Shown here: positions 1 through 11,231 of the stretch, piece by piece
How the letters are laid out: every line of letters starts with the position of its first letter
Numbering within the stretch: position 1 is the stretch's first letter
DNA from: Ophiocordyceps camponoti-saundersi (nom. inval.)
Taxonomy: Eukaryota > Ascomycota > Sordariomycetes > Hypocreales > Ophiocordycipitaceae
Length of the DNA: 64,000 bases
Assembly: GCA_003339415.1 (NCBI GenBank)
Contig: PDHQ01000047.1
Location: 1-64,000 of the forward strand
Direction of reading: 5' to 3'
Notes under the pieces: model-generated
Told to the model about the DNA's origin: nothing
Database searches by the model: none
Seen by the model: only the letters and a program-made list of their open reading frames with translations
Position numbers and translations under genes: made by a program

Positions 1-33
<33 letters not shown>

Positions 34-2236
34 CGGGGGGGTGGGGGGGGGGTTTGGGGGGGGGGGGAGGGGGGGGAAATGGGACGGAGCCCTTTTGCTC
101 GGTAGCAGAAAAGACGAGGACGCTACTGCTGCTAGTCCTTTCGGAGGGATAGCTTCAGGCAGAGAGTGTGTGTCTCTTTGGGGGTGGGAGAGGAGGGGAG
201 CCGGGGGAGGGGGGTGGTTGGTTGTGTATGTATGTATGTAGTCGGTCTTTGAACGTCGTTTTTTGTTTCTTTCCTTTCTTTTATTGCATTACTATTGGTG
301 GTTTCTTTGCCCTGATAAAGAGCGACAATGAAGGGTTGCTTTGCTTCCTTAAAGCCCTCTTCTCTCTTTCGCCTTCTCTCTCGCTGCTTCGGAGGCGTGT
401 CTCTCTCTTTCGTCTTCTCTCTCTTCTTCGGAGGCTGTCTGTCTCTCTCTCTCTCTCTCCCTCTCTCTCTCTCTTCGCTCGACGTGTGATTTGTTTAGGA
501 TGGAGAGAGTGCTGAGAAGCCCAGAAAGGGGAGAGGAGGGAGAAGAAGAGGGGGGGGAGGGTCCCTTTGGCAGCGGGCCTGAGCACAGTGCGCACCGCAC
601 CTTCTTTCTCCCTTCCTTTTCTCTTCCCCTGCACAGCCACTTTTGGAATGATTCTACGAGTTTAGGGAGAGACTCTCTGTCTGTCCTGTCTGTATTGACA
701 ATCCTTCGCTCCTCGACAATTATTATGACCGCACCGTGTTCAGCTGGGAAATCCACACGCCCTCAGTCAATGCTACGGTTGCTATATCCGCACCACCTAC
801 CTACCTCTGTACTTGGGCTTCCATAAGCAATTCGTTGCCGTTCATCATCATCATCGTCCTCGTCCTCATCTTCCATCCTCATCACCTCATCACGCCACCA
901 AGTACGGATATGTACATACTGGATACAGCCCGCGCAGAAAGACAAGGGGGGAATGAGATTGAACGAGAAAAAGTAAAGGTCAGCTGGCTCCCGTTGTGTG
1001 TATGTACAGACGTACATACATACATAGGTACTACACGCATATCCCTCTCCCCATCAGTACTGCTACACATACATACATAAATACAGCACATGCCCAGCCC
1101 GAGACACGCACAACTGGCCTCTCTCACCGGTCGCCTCGTATTTTGTGATAGGTGACCTATTCTCTTTCCCAGTCTCTCCCCTCCCCCTTTCTCGCCAGAA
1201 TGTGTTACAACCTACGGATATAGGCGTGCCACATACGGCATAGCACGTTGCTGCCCATCCATCAACGACAACCATCTTGAACCCAATCCATCTTCATACC
1301 TTATTTCCCAACCTACGGAAAAATAACTCCGTACGGACGTACGCATACATACATACGACTTACCCTACCTATCTGTCCCCCCTGCCCATCATCTCTAAAC
1401 ACTACCAAGGGAACCGCAGACAGACAGTCCCCTTCTCTTCTCATCACCTAGTCTCTACCGATACGGATACTCATATAGCACATACGGATAGATACATACG
1501 TAGACAACAGTAGAATACCATGCAACAACACAACCTCAATAAAAGAGAGAATGGAAACACCCTGCATTCATATCATACATGCATCATTCCATGCATGCAT
1601 CTGAGTATAAAAAGGATGATGCCAACCAACTTCCAAGCAGTCAACCAAGAAAGCCAACCGTCAGCCTTTCTTCTTCTACACCTGCTTCCTCCATCATCGT
1701 CTTCTTCTTCTTCTTCTTCTCTTTCGTCTGCCTCCTCCTCTCCTTTCTTCTTTTCTTCCTTCCTTCCTCGTCTTCCTCGTCTTCCTCGTCTTCCTCGTCT
1801 TCGTCTTCTCTCTCCTCCTGTGACCTTCCGAGACAATGGCCTCGCTGCTACCTGGGTCCCTACCTAGGTAGGTATGGATAGATACACTGTGCCTCCAGCC
1901 GTCCTCTCCCCCAAACCGTCGGCTGTTTCTTTTTCTCTCTCCGTTTCTTTTCTTTTTCTTCCTCTTCTTTCTTTCTCTCCTTTCCTTCCTTCCTTTGCAT
2001 TTCACCTTCCTCTGATCAGCTGCATCCCTGCCATCATTCCTCCGTCCGGTCTTTCTTCCTTCGTGCTGTGCCGTGCCGTGTCCCTCGTCATGTGCCATTG
2101 CTACTCACTTCGGATGCCCCAGACTAACAGAATGCTCCGATGATGTGCATCGCATAGCGCTACCTACCTACCTAAACTGCCTGCCCGAGGGTGGAGGGGG
2201 GACGAGAACTGTCGGCTCCATGCATTGCATGCAATC
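1..2236. other. Gene-free low-complexity stretch at window start
   Basis: The window opens with about 33 consecutive G residues followed by more G-rich sequence, then CT-rich blocks around 359-480, a (TCGTCTTCC)-like tandem around 1768-1806, and scattered CATA/TACC runs. Open frames here are made of low-complexity residues and none resembles a known protein. The poly-G start looks like a contig edge or sequencing artefact; there is no TTAGGG telomere array. The last few hundred bases are probably the 3' UTR and terminator of the threonyl-tRNA synthetase gene. Confidence 0.6.
1861..1870. repeat. TACCTAGGTA palindrome copy
   Basis: First of five exact intergenic copies of this palindrome in the window. 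Confidence 0.7.
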
Positions 2237-4847
2237 TCAACACTTGTTCTCCAGTCTCCTCTCCGACTTTAGCTTGAGTAGCTGCTTTTGTACCTCCTGC
2301 AGCGGAACCAACTCGCCGTGCTTTTGTGTGCTCTGATCGTCGCGGTTCCGAATGTTGACCGTACGCGATTTGGCTTCCTCGGCTCCCACCACTTTTTGTT
2401 GGTGGGCGTACCCTCGTCAGCAGACGGCCCAGCTGAGCAGAGAGCAAAAGACAAAGGCACTTACCGAAGATGAAATTATACTGTTCCAGCTGACCCGTCC
2501 GTATCTTCTTCTGGAACGTGTTGCCGCTCAGGTCCACATCGGAAAATATGCCCGCTTCGTGCAACTCCTTCTGCACCTCCTGCGCGTAGTCGTTGACCCC
2601 CGGCATCACCGGCACCACCAGCACCTGGCGCGGGCTGAGCCAAAATGGCCACTTGCCCGCAAAGTGCTCCGTTAGGATGCCAATCATCCGCTCAAAGCTC
2701 CCGAGCACCGCCCGATGGATCATCACCGGCCGTCCGTATCCGGCCGGCAGGTCCTCGTCCTCCGCCGCCGCCGCCGCCGCCTCGTCCTTGGCCGCCACGT
2801 ACCGCAGCTTGAATCGCCGCGGCAGGTTAAAGTCCAGCTGGATTGTGCCGCACTGGTGCTCCCGCCGCAGCGCGTCGTACACGGTAATGTCGATCTTGGG
2901 CCCGTAAAAAGCGCCGTCTCCGGGATTTTCCTCCCACTTGGCCCCGATGCGTGCGGTGAAGGCGTCGAGCGCGTCCTTGAGCTTGGCCTCTGCCATGTCC
3001 CAGAGCGAGATCTCGCCAATGAATTTCTCCGGCCGGGTCGACAGCTTGAGCTTGAAGCTGAAGCCGAACAGCCCGTAGACGGCGTACAAAAAGTCAAAGG
3101 CACCCTCGATTTCCTCACGAATCTGAGCCGAAATGTCAGCGTCCGCCCAGTTTGCCCACCCATCCCTTCAGACACAAACCTGGTCGACCGTGCAGAAGAT
3201 GTGCGCGTCGTCCTGCTGGAAGCGCCGCACACGCGTCAGCCCCGACAGCGCCCCGGAAAACTCGTTGCGGTGGAGGACGCCAAAGTCGGCCATGCGCCAG
3301 GGCAGCTCTCGGTAAGTGACGTCCGAGTGGGCAAAGATCTTGCAGTGGCCCGGGCAGTTCATCGGCTTCAGGCCAAACTTCTCCTTCTCCACCTCAAAGG
3401 TAAACATGTTCTCCTCGTAGTGGTTCCAGTGGCCCGACACCTTCCAGAGGTCCGCCTTGTACATGTTGGGCGACATGACTTCGACGAAGCCGCGACTGCG
3501 ATATTCACCCTTGATCAGGTCCATCAGCGCGTTGTAGATCCTCGTTCCGTGCGGCAGCCAAAAGGTGGAGCCAGGAGACATCTCGTCCCAGAAAAACAGC
3601 TTCTGCTCCTGGCCGATCTTGCGGTGGTTGCGTTTGGCCGCCTCAGCCAGGAATGTCTTGTATTCGTCCAGCTGCTTCTTGTCAGGGAACGATATGCCTG
3701 CAATGCGCTGGACGGATTCGTTTTTGCTGTCGCCGAGCCAGTAGGCGGCCGAGTTCTAGCCCGCGGTCAGAATCCACGGCTGAGCCCCATCAGCGGCGTA
3801 CGTACTCTCAGAACGGAAAAGGCCTTGATGTTGCCGGTATGAGGCACATGGGGGCCCCGACACAGGTCAATGAGCGGGCCGCATCGGTAAACTGTGCTTT
3901 TGGTGCCCTCCGGCACACGCTGGTGAATGAAATATTCCTTGTACTTGCTGTACTTGAACATTTCCAGCAGTTCGTCCTTGGTCATCTCCAGCCGCTCGAA
4001 TGGCTGCTTCTCTTTGATGATGGAGTTGGACAGCGTCTCCAAAGCCTTCTTGTCCTCCTCGGCGATGACGGCACTGCATCACTCGTGAGCATTCGGCGCG
4101 ATTCTCGAGACGCGATGGCGACAGACGCACCCTTCCATATTGGCCATGTCATAGTAGAAGCCCGGCGGGTCTTCGGTCGGCGGACCGTTGCAGAGAAAGC
4201 AGCCGAACCGTCTTTCTGCAGCCTCACCAAGAATGTGGGCTGAGGAGTGCCAGAAAACCTTCTTGCCTGTGCCATGAGGCATTAGTATCAACTTCTCCAT
4301 CTACACGAAGGGAGTCTCTCTGCGTACCCTCAATGTCTTCAAAATCTATCAGTTCCAATTTGCAACTCTTCTCCAAGGGCCGTGTAATGTCCCAGAGCTC
4401 TCCATCGACGCGGGAGATGACGGTGCGTTCGAGCAAAGACTTGGATATCGCCTTGGCAATGGCAGCAGGCGTCGTCTCCCACGAAGTTCCCTTCTCGACT
4501 TTGCCACTGGGGAGCGAAACGGTGATTTCCTCGCGGGACTTGGCTATGCGAACCAGACGTGAGTCAAGGTTATACATGCATCAAAGACGACGACGTACAA
4601 GCAATTTCCGCGTCTTGCCTGGCTTTTATCTTGTCAAAGATATCGAGTCGGTGTTGGACGAAATCGGGAAGAGTCGGTAGCTGTCTCGGGTTCAGCACAA
4701 TGGCACCGTCAACGGATGATGGCGGCGGACCTCAAGCCCCGCGTTTTTGGGAGTTTTGGCACCCTTTTCCTTGGGCTGCTTGGCGGGTCGCGAGGCGAGA
4801 CCCTGGGCCTCTGTGGCTTGAGGGGCATCGGCCTGTTCAGGCGACAT
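2237..4847 (-). CDS. THS1: Threonyl-tRNA synthetase, cytosolic type
   Basis: Charges tRNA-Thr with threonine for translation. Eight exons joined by seven introns (2392-2464, 3123-3179, 3756-3805, 4074-4130, 4267-4327, 4544-4598, 4681-4730) give about 735 residues, the usual eukaryotic size. In order I see an N-terminal extension, a TGS domain (near LPSGKVEKG), the editing-type second additional domain with [10 protein letters not shown], class II motif 1 ([10 protein letters not shown]), the zinc-binding cysteine in KPMNCPGHC, motif 2 ([22 protein letters not shown]), motif 3 ([14 protein letters not shown]) and the anticodon-binding domain starting at PFWLSPRQV. The first coding intron has an unusual GTCCGC donor; it is needed to bypass an in-frame stop and restores the expected join GLE/LPTLPDF. 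The start chosen is the ATG at 4845-4847; a possible non-AUG extension is discussed in the findings. Confidence 0.95.
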
Positions 4848-4857
4848 GGTGAGGCGT

Positions 4858-4986
4858 CTAGCGGTGGGAAAAGCAGATGGGCCTTGTTGCTGATGATGGT
4901 GATGATGCTGCCAAAAGTTGTGCGTCAAAGGTGGGGGAGGGGTTTGGCCTGGCCGGCAGATCCTCGGCTTGGCGATGCGACATCAT
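4858..4986 (-). other. Candidate upstream ORF of THS1
   Basis: Directly upstream of the THS1 ATG, on the same strand, two consecutive ATG codons open a 42-codon frame that ends with TAG ten bases before the main start. It is in a different frame from THS1. If the mRNA begins upstream of 4986, it could restrain translation or permit reinitiation. I see no similarity to a known peptide, and transcript start is unknown. Confidence 0.3.
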
Positions 4987-5236
4987 CTCAAGGCTTTCCA
5001 ATCGAATCTCCTGAGCCACTTTTATTATCCCGTTGAACGTGAGCTCCGAGGTATGTAGCTAGATATTGATCCCTACCTGAGTATCCGCATGTCAGGAACC
5101 AAGGACAGGATAGGCCCGATAGGGCATATAAGCGGGCATAAGGCCTGCATACGGCATCCCCGCGGGCGCTACATACCTACCTACATAATTTGGAGTACCG
5201 ATCTAACGACCTGTCGCCTTTTCAACACCGCGCAGA
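4861..5236. other. THS1 promoter / VPS71 3' region
   Basis: Short spacer between two genes on the same strand. Beyond the candidate upstream ORF it contains a small TACC run near 5163-5180. No promoter element was recognised with confidence. Confidence 0.4.
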
Positions 5237-6117
5237 CTACAGCCCGTATCGCGTCACGCACTCCTCTTGATGCGCCTCGAGGCAATCCAGCGCGCAGACT
5301 CTCGTCCCGCACTTGATACACCGAACCCGTCCCCAATACCCGCACACCTCGCAAAAGACCCTCGCCGGGTATCTATTGTCTTCGTCTTCCTCGTCGCATA
5401 CAGCCCGGGCCTCGAGGTATGAGAGAGGCGGAAGCGTCATGAGTTTCTGCAGTTCTTCCTCAGACGGCACCTCTGGCACGCGCGACGCCAGCAGAGCCTC
5501 TTGATCAACGTCGTCGGCGAGCCTTGCCATGCCACTCCCAGTCGTCGGCCGTTGGATCGCCACCTTCTTCTGTCTGGTTGACGGGCGCTTGGCGCCTGCG
5601 GTGGTAGCGGTAGCGGCAGTGCTGTTGGGTGTGTGGGTAGATTTTGCGCCGCTGCCCTGAGCGGCTTGGGCGGCGTTCGCCTCGGCCAGCGCCTGCATAG
5701 CGACGAAATCGTCCAGATGGTTCGCGAACGTTTTCTGCGACTGCAAGATCTTGCGCACATTGGGCGTATGTTTCGTTGCCGCTTCATTCTCGGCTCCAAG
5801 TCAGCCAGTTCGCTCATGCGGCCCCCCCCCCCCCCCCGAGGCTCATCGAGCTACCCACCTCTCCCGGGAAGCGGTATCGAGTTGTCTCTCCCCCAGTCGC
5901 GATCCAGCGCCTCGACCTCCTTTCGCGTTTTGGCCTCCTGCCGAGCCGAAACGTCTCCGAGGCTGAGTCTCGTCGAGCCGGGGCCGCTGCGTGCTCTTTT
6001 CCTGTTCGCCGGCTGCGATGGTCCTCCCTGGCTGGGCCCCGTGTCCGGCACGTAGGCCCACCCGGGAGCTGTCGTCGTCTTGCCGCCGGCAAGCTCGATG
6101 ACGCCAAAGTTGTTCAT
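5237..6117 (-). CDS. VPS71: HIT-type zinc finger protein, SWR1 complex subunit Vps71/Swc6-like
   Basis: Predicted nuclear subunit of the SWR1 chromatin remodeller, which deposits histone H2A.Z. Two exons (5859-6117 and 5237-5793) give 271 residues. The N terminus MNNFGVIEL and the stretch GWAYVPDTG, then a basic linker and TPNVRKILQSQKTFANHLDDF, match fungal Vps71 proteins as I recall them. The C-terminal 35 residues hold the HIT finger with ordered Cys pairs CEVC, CIKC, a CALDC block, and the closing His-Cys (EAHQEEC). The intron (5794-5858) carries a run of 16 C on the plus strand, and its acceptor is chosen to keep the frame into AENEAATKHTPNVRK. The gene is divergent from the small gene at 6347 with only about 230 bp between starts. 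Confidence 0.88.
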
Positions 6118-6346
6118 CGTAGGCTATGTCATCTCATTGTTGCCATTATTGGGAAAATCGACATCATTTCCATCATGCGTATCCGAACTTATCGATTGTG
6201 CAAAGCTGTCGGCTCGGAAAAAAGAATTTCCCGCTCACTCTTCATCAACCACACCTCTCCAAGCTCTCCTCACTCTATCCTACAGGAGACTGTGGTAGCC
6301 ATCCAAAATACCACCAGCCCCTTCTCCCTCCTCGAGGCTCCAAAAT

Positions 6347-6830
6347 ATGTCCACGACCGCTCGAAAGCTCTTCGCCAGCGGCATTCACCGCACAGCCGCC
6401 ATCTCCCGATCCCTTCACGCCTCCAAGCCCAGACTCTTTGCCGACGCCGTGCCGCCTCCACTGCCACCACGGAAGCCCATGGGAGCTTTTCGCGGAGGGT
6501 AAGTTCTCAGTCACACCGACGCTCGGTCGTATCGAATACTGACGAATCTGAACAAAGCCTTTTTGGCTTCCTCCTCGGCTGCGTTCTTTCTGGCGGCGCC
6601 GTCTACGGCTATGCCGTGCAGGAGTTGAAGGCCTCTAGCGACCTCGTCACAGACGACTTATATGTGCGTGTCATGTCCTGTTCCAACTTATCCATACCTG
6701 TCCACAGCATATTACGATCGCCTTTCCTGTGGCAGCCTGCTTACCAAAGAAACAGACCCTTCAAGCTTCTGTCAACCGTCTCTCCAATTACGTCAAGGTG
6801 CTCGAGGAAAAAGTGCAAGGGAAGAAATAA
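6347..6830 (+). CDS. Small predicted mitochondrial membrane protein, unknown function
   Basis: Three exons (6347-6498, 6558-6663, 6756-6830) give 110 residues. The N terminus (MSTTARKLFASGIHRTAA, then SRSLHASKPR) is rich in Arg, Ser and Ala with no acidic residues, as in a mitochondrial presequence. It is followed by a Pro-rich linker (VPPPLPPRKP), one hydrophobic segment (GLFGFLLGCVLSGGAVYGY) and a short C-terminal coiled-coil-like helix (TLQASVNRLSNYVKVLEEK). I recognise this layout from fungal hypothetical proteins but know no function. An alternative acceptor at 6707 would add 16 residues and also keeps the frame; the acceptor at 6755 was preferred because it joins the helix cleanly. Confidence 0.72.
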
Positions 6831-7354
6831 AGGGGCAAACGCGGGCTGATCACAACCACCACCATCTTGCAGGCGCGCTGAACGTCCGACTATCCTCGGC
6901 GGCGCCGCCATCGTGGGCGCTTTTACTCAAACGTGGCCTGTCGGTTTTGCTATGAGCCGGGCATCTGTATTAACATGACATCAGCTCTGGGAAGCTGTGT
7001 TGTCTTTGTAGAGGAATAACTTCTGTTGTCGCGTCGGGCCCACACTCTGGCATTGTTACGACATGCGCCGAACGGCTTTGCAGGTGCCAAAACCTTGGTT
7101 CTATCTCATGGTAATAGAACACTGGAAGCGGAAGACTGATTACTGACGGGGACTGGTGGCTGGCAATGACGGTGATTTGGTTCACAAAAGACTTCCATTT
7201 GTACTTTTCTTTCCCTGCGAAAAAAAAACTATCAAAACCCTCTCTGGTAGTCAGATCAGCGGAATTCTCCGCCTTCCTTGCGGTCATCATGGTGTTGACA
7301 TCATCATACTTTGTCTCTAGGCTCGGGATCCCTCCCACATTGTGTGTTATCATC
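6831..7354. other. Convergent 3' intergenic region
   Basis: Lies between the 3' ends of the small mitochondrial protein gene (+) and the PDI gene (-). It should hold both terminators. No RNA gene or repeat was recognised. Confidence 0.4.
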
Positions 7355-9015
7355 TTACAGCTCGTCGTGATCCTCCTTGGGTTCCTCGGCCTCCTTGTCC
7401 TTCTTGGTCTCGGCCTTGTCCTTCTTGGCGTCGGCCTTGTCCTTGTCGCTGGCGGTCGGGGCGGCCTCCTCGGTACCCTCGGCCTTGACAGAGATGCCAG
7501 CCTTGTGCTTGCCGTTCTCCTTGATAAAGGTGATGAGGTCCTCGATGGTGCGGGAGCCGCTGTAGGTGATGGGGGCGTCCTTGGCTCCGGCAGGGAACAG
7601 CTTGATGGTGGGGAAGCCGGAAACGTCATCGGGAACGTCGTTGGCGGTGGCGTCGACCTTTGCGATGACGACCTTGTCCTTGAACTCGCTCTCGGCGTAC
7701 TGGGTAGCAAGCTGCTCGTACTTGGGGGCCAGAGCCTTGCAGTGGCCGCACCAAGGGGCGTAGAACTCGAGCAGTACATCCTTGTCCTTCTCCATGACAA
7801 TCTGGTCGTAGTTCTTGGCAACGACGACAGTGACGGGGCCTTCCTGCTTCTCGGGAATGGGCTCCGACTTGATGCTGGCCTCGATCTTGCCAGCGACGAA
7901 CTGGGAGACGAACTCGGCAATGTGCTTATGATTGACCTCCTTTTCTTGGTCGAAGGGGTACTTCTTGTTGTTGACTGTGTCCTGAATGGCGAAGCACGGG
8001 AACTTGTCCGTCTTGAGGTTGAGATTGCCGGCGTGGGCGCCGAACTGCTTGGCGTCGATGGTAGCGAAATTGAGCTTGCTCTTGTGTTCCTCGGCGATAG
8101 GCTTGAGGGCCTTGGCAAGCGTCTCGCGTTCTTCCTCGGTCTCGGCGAAGATGTAGGCTAGAGGGATGCCGGCGGACATGTAGTTGGCGTACGTCTCAGG
8201 GCCGACCTCACCCACCAGAGGGGTAGCAGAAGTCTTGATGAACTTTTCCAGCGCCTCGACTTCGAACTTTCCTTTGAACTCGTTCTTACCCTCATCGAAG
8301 GACTTGTAGAGGACAACGGAGGGAAACTTGACGCCCTCGGCCTCGGCAAGGGCGGCGTCATTGACACCGCCGAACATGTAGTCATCACGAAGGTTATTGG
8401 CGAGGCTAGTGAAGGTCTCATTGGACGCCTTGTCGTCGGCGGCAATGTAGGTGATGATGACGACCTTGTCAGCCGTTTTGAAATCCTCGAGAGTGTCCTT
8501 GGCGAGAATAGAGACGGCAGGCATAGCTTGCTTCACCATGTAGGAGTGAATGCTACATCTGATGATTAGCGCGGAAAGATGAGAGTGATGGGAAGAATAG
8601 ACAAACCTATCAGCCTTGCGCTGACCATTGTACGGCCGGACACTATCCATGCCTTGGAAGACCTTGAGGGTAGGATAGCCCTCAACGCCATGTTCCTGGC
8701 AAAGATCGGCCTCTTCGGTGCAGTCGATCTTGACGAGCTTGATCTGCTTCTCCTTGAGCGAGGTAGCAGCCTCCTCGAATTCGGGGGCGAGCGCCTTGCA
8801 GTGACCGCACCAGGGAGCGTAGACTATGACGAGGTCAGCCGGGAAATGGCGGATTGAAGAGCAAGAAACGTACACTTGGCCAGAACGAGGTTCTCTTTGT
8901 TGCCGGTGATGAAGTCTTCGAACGTCCTTTTCGTAAGCTGGTGTACATCAGAATCGGCCGTGGCGATGGCGGAGAGGGCAGCCACGAGGCCGAGAGCGAG
9001 GCGTTTGTGATGCAT
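7355..9015 (-). CDS. PDI1: Protein disulfide isomerase, ER lumenal
   Basis: Forms and rearranges disulfide bonds in the ER lumen. Three exons (8874-9015, 8607-8823, 7355-8552) give about 518 residues, typical of PDI1. A signal peptide (MHHKRLALGLVAALSAIATA) precedes thioredoxin domain a with the active site APWCGHCKALAP. The b and b' domains follow, then domain a' with a second APWCGHCKALAP, an acidic/lysine-rich tail and a C-terminal HDEL retrieval signal. The first intron (8824-8873) falls inside the first active-site region so that the join reads LAKFYAPWCGHC. The second intron (8553-8606) uses the TGTAG acceptor, giving KADSIHSYMVKQ. No clear unfolded-protein-response element was identified upstream. 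Confidence 0.96.
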
Positions 9016-9407
9016 TGCGGAGGCAGACGAGGTTGAGTGAATGTGGTGGGAGGAGATGCAACGAAGGAGAAGAGACGAAGGCCAGGTAAGTGGTAAGTCT
9101 TTGGCGGGGGGCGGGTGTGAAAGGCGAGATGCAGAGCAGCGGAGGCGAGTGGGACGGTGTTGAATTTTGTACTCGGACGGACTGTCAATTGAACAAGTGT
9201 CCCCTTTTTTTTTCATTGAAGGGGTGGGGGAGACTCGGGAGAGACCTGCAGTCAGGAGAGTACATGCGTGCTAGCCACGACAACAGCGGGCTGTGGGAGT
9301 CACCCTCTATCTACATTGTAATCGTACATAAGCGTCAGCCGCCGTCAGGGCCCCTGCTGTCTGTAAGCCTGCGCCGTAGGCACACACTACAGTGCCTACG
9401 GATAGCG

Positions 9408-9472
9408 TAGTAGCCCGTAGCCCGCAGCCCGTAGCACGTAGCCCCCGTAGACCCCCGTAGCCCGCAGTGCAG
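9408..9472. repeat. Degenerate GTAGCCC tandem repeat
   Basis: Several near-copies of GTAGCCC/GCAGCCC follow one another upstream of PDI1. It is a short minisatellite with variable spacing, not a CRISPR array. Confidence 0.6.
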
Positions 9473-10138
9473 TCGGGTACCTAGCAGGCGAGGCAAGGGT
9501 CCAGAGGGGCGGTCCCGGTTCATCAGAATCATCCAGCCCTGGTCCCTGGCAGCCGCCTCGGTCGGTGTCGCGGGGAAGGCAGCTAGCTGTCTCTCTGCCC
9601 ACCTATTCTTGCACATGTGGACCACACGCCCGTTCATACCCACAAACTTCAACCAACCAGCCAACCTGGTTGCCACTGTTCAAGCCATCGACTACGTCTG
9701 TAGTCTGTACAGACGACTGCCTATGTACTACCAGCACCAGTTCTATCCGTACTGTCTGCCCAAGTATGTACCTCCCTACGTACATACATACAGAGAGGAA
9801 CGCGTCGGTAAATGCCGTCGTGTCCTTGTTTTTCTTCCTCATAGTTAGTTCCTGGCCCTTAACGGTGCAGACAGCGGCCCGGGCGGCGGAGTGATGAATA
9901 ATACCTATGTACATATGCATCTGTCTCGGCCAGCCGTCTGCACGCCGACTGCCGGCTCCGCCTCGTCCGCGCAATCACCGCAGGGACAACTGGTACAGCA
10001 CATCATTCGAGGAATTTAATGCCTGTCTGTGCCTCCTTATGCCCCCTTGATTCTGTTCGTCACCCTCTTATCTTGATGTCTTTCTTCCCCCACCTCTCTC
10101 TCTCTCCCTTCATCTTCATGTCGACATGCATCTTCACA

Positions 10139-10148
10139 TACCTAGGTA
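10139..10148. repeat. TACCTAGGTA palindrome copy
   Basis: One of five exact intergenic copies of this 10-bp palindrome in the window (see findings). Confidence 0.7.
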
Positions 10149-11231
10149 TGTACATGAATGTTTCCCTCTATGGTAAGGATACAGTGTCTTTCTCTCCTTT
10201 CTCCCCAACCCTGGGTTCCTTTCCCCCCCCCCCTCCTGCGTCCCTCCAGTTTCCTAATGGCCCTGTTCTCATCACCTTAATATCTCTCTACACCAACAGT
10301 TGGCTATGTCACGCGTGTATGTATTTGTGTGTAAAGGGAGGTATCACTATCTTATACTCATGCATACTGTAGATACAAAGGCACATACTAGCATACTCCT
10401 CGCCATGTCCGGATATATACGGTGTAGTACTACGTATGAACGCGGGGCCCCAAGCCTTCAACTCTGCACCATGCATCTCTCCAGCACATCGCAACCTTAT
10501 TGTGACGACACAGCGGTCCAAATACGAACCCGTTTCTACCTACCTACCTACCTAGGAATGTATGTGCAGACATACTGCCCACCTTCCTACACATGCCGAA
10601 GCAAAGGACACCGTCTCCTCTTCATGCTCATTCCCAAATACCGTCTTCTCTCTCGTTGCCGAAGCAATTCCATGTCTCCTCTTGTCCAGTAACCACTCAT
10701 TGCATGTATGTATGTATAACCGGCATCTGTCTTGGCAGAGGCAGGACGAGACGCTGTCGTTCCTGAACATTGGCCGCGAATCCAATGCGAATCCAATGCA
10801 CGTACCAGCTATTAGCTGCATAGGTAGGTAGGTACTGTGTATGTATGTATGCATGCTTGCTTCAGAAAAGCTTACGACGCGCGTGGAAACTGCTGCTATA
10901 TCATGGTAGCTTCTACCTCGCGTGTGTTATTCTCGCTTGCAGTCCACTACAACTACACTGTCGCGAGCACAATCGTCTCCCTCTCAAGCTATCAAAGTCC
11001 CAGCACGTCTTCTCCATCTAGAGACCATAAACTCGTCGGCATCAAAGGCCCTAATGTCCATTGGGCGGCATCTGGTCAACACTTGTTGACATAGCCTCCC
11101 TCGCAACCCACGTCTTGTCTCTGCGTCCTTGCGCCACAAGGCATCCAATCCGTTCCGATCCTGTGGCTATAATACAGAAGCATGTGCCCTTCCTCGTCGT
11201 CGCTCCTCATTTCCTCTTCGTCCTACCTCCC

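Larger units (their letters stand above)
9016..11231. other. PDI1 upstream region and PRP39 3' region, no gene seen
   Basis: About 2.2 kb of intergenic DNA. It contains degenerate GTAGCCC tandem copies (about 9408-9472), TACC and TATG runs (10541-10560, 10700-10716, 10820-10852) and one TACCTAGGTA palindrome (10139-10148). The PDI1 promoter lies at its left side. Small open frames here are rich in repeat-encoded residues and show no family similarity. Confidence 0.55.

Noticed and set aside
1..60. Possible telomere at the window start
   Set aside because: No TTAGGG or related telomeric repeat is present; only a G homopolymer.
41..241. Glycine-rich frame at the window start
   Set aside because: Encoded by a poly-G artefact-like tract; not credible as a protein.
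2715..3842. Long open frame on the plus strand (375 codons)
   Set aside because: It is the antisense shadow of threonyl-tRNA synthetase exons in GC-rich DNA; the opposite strand carries the conserved class II synthetase motifs.
7166..8161. Long plus-strand frame rich in Leu/Val (331 codons)
   Set aside because: Antisense to the PDI gene; its composition mirrors PDI codons and no family features are present.
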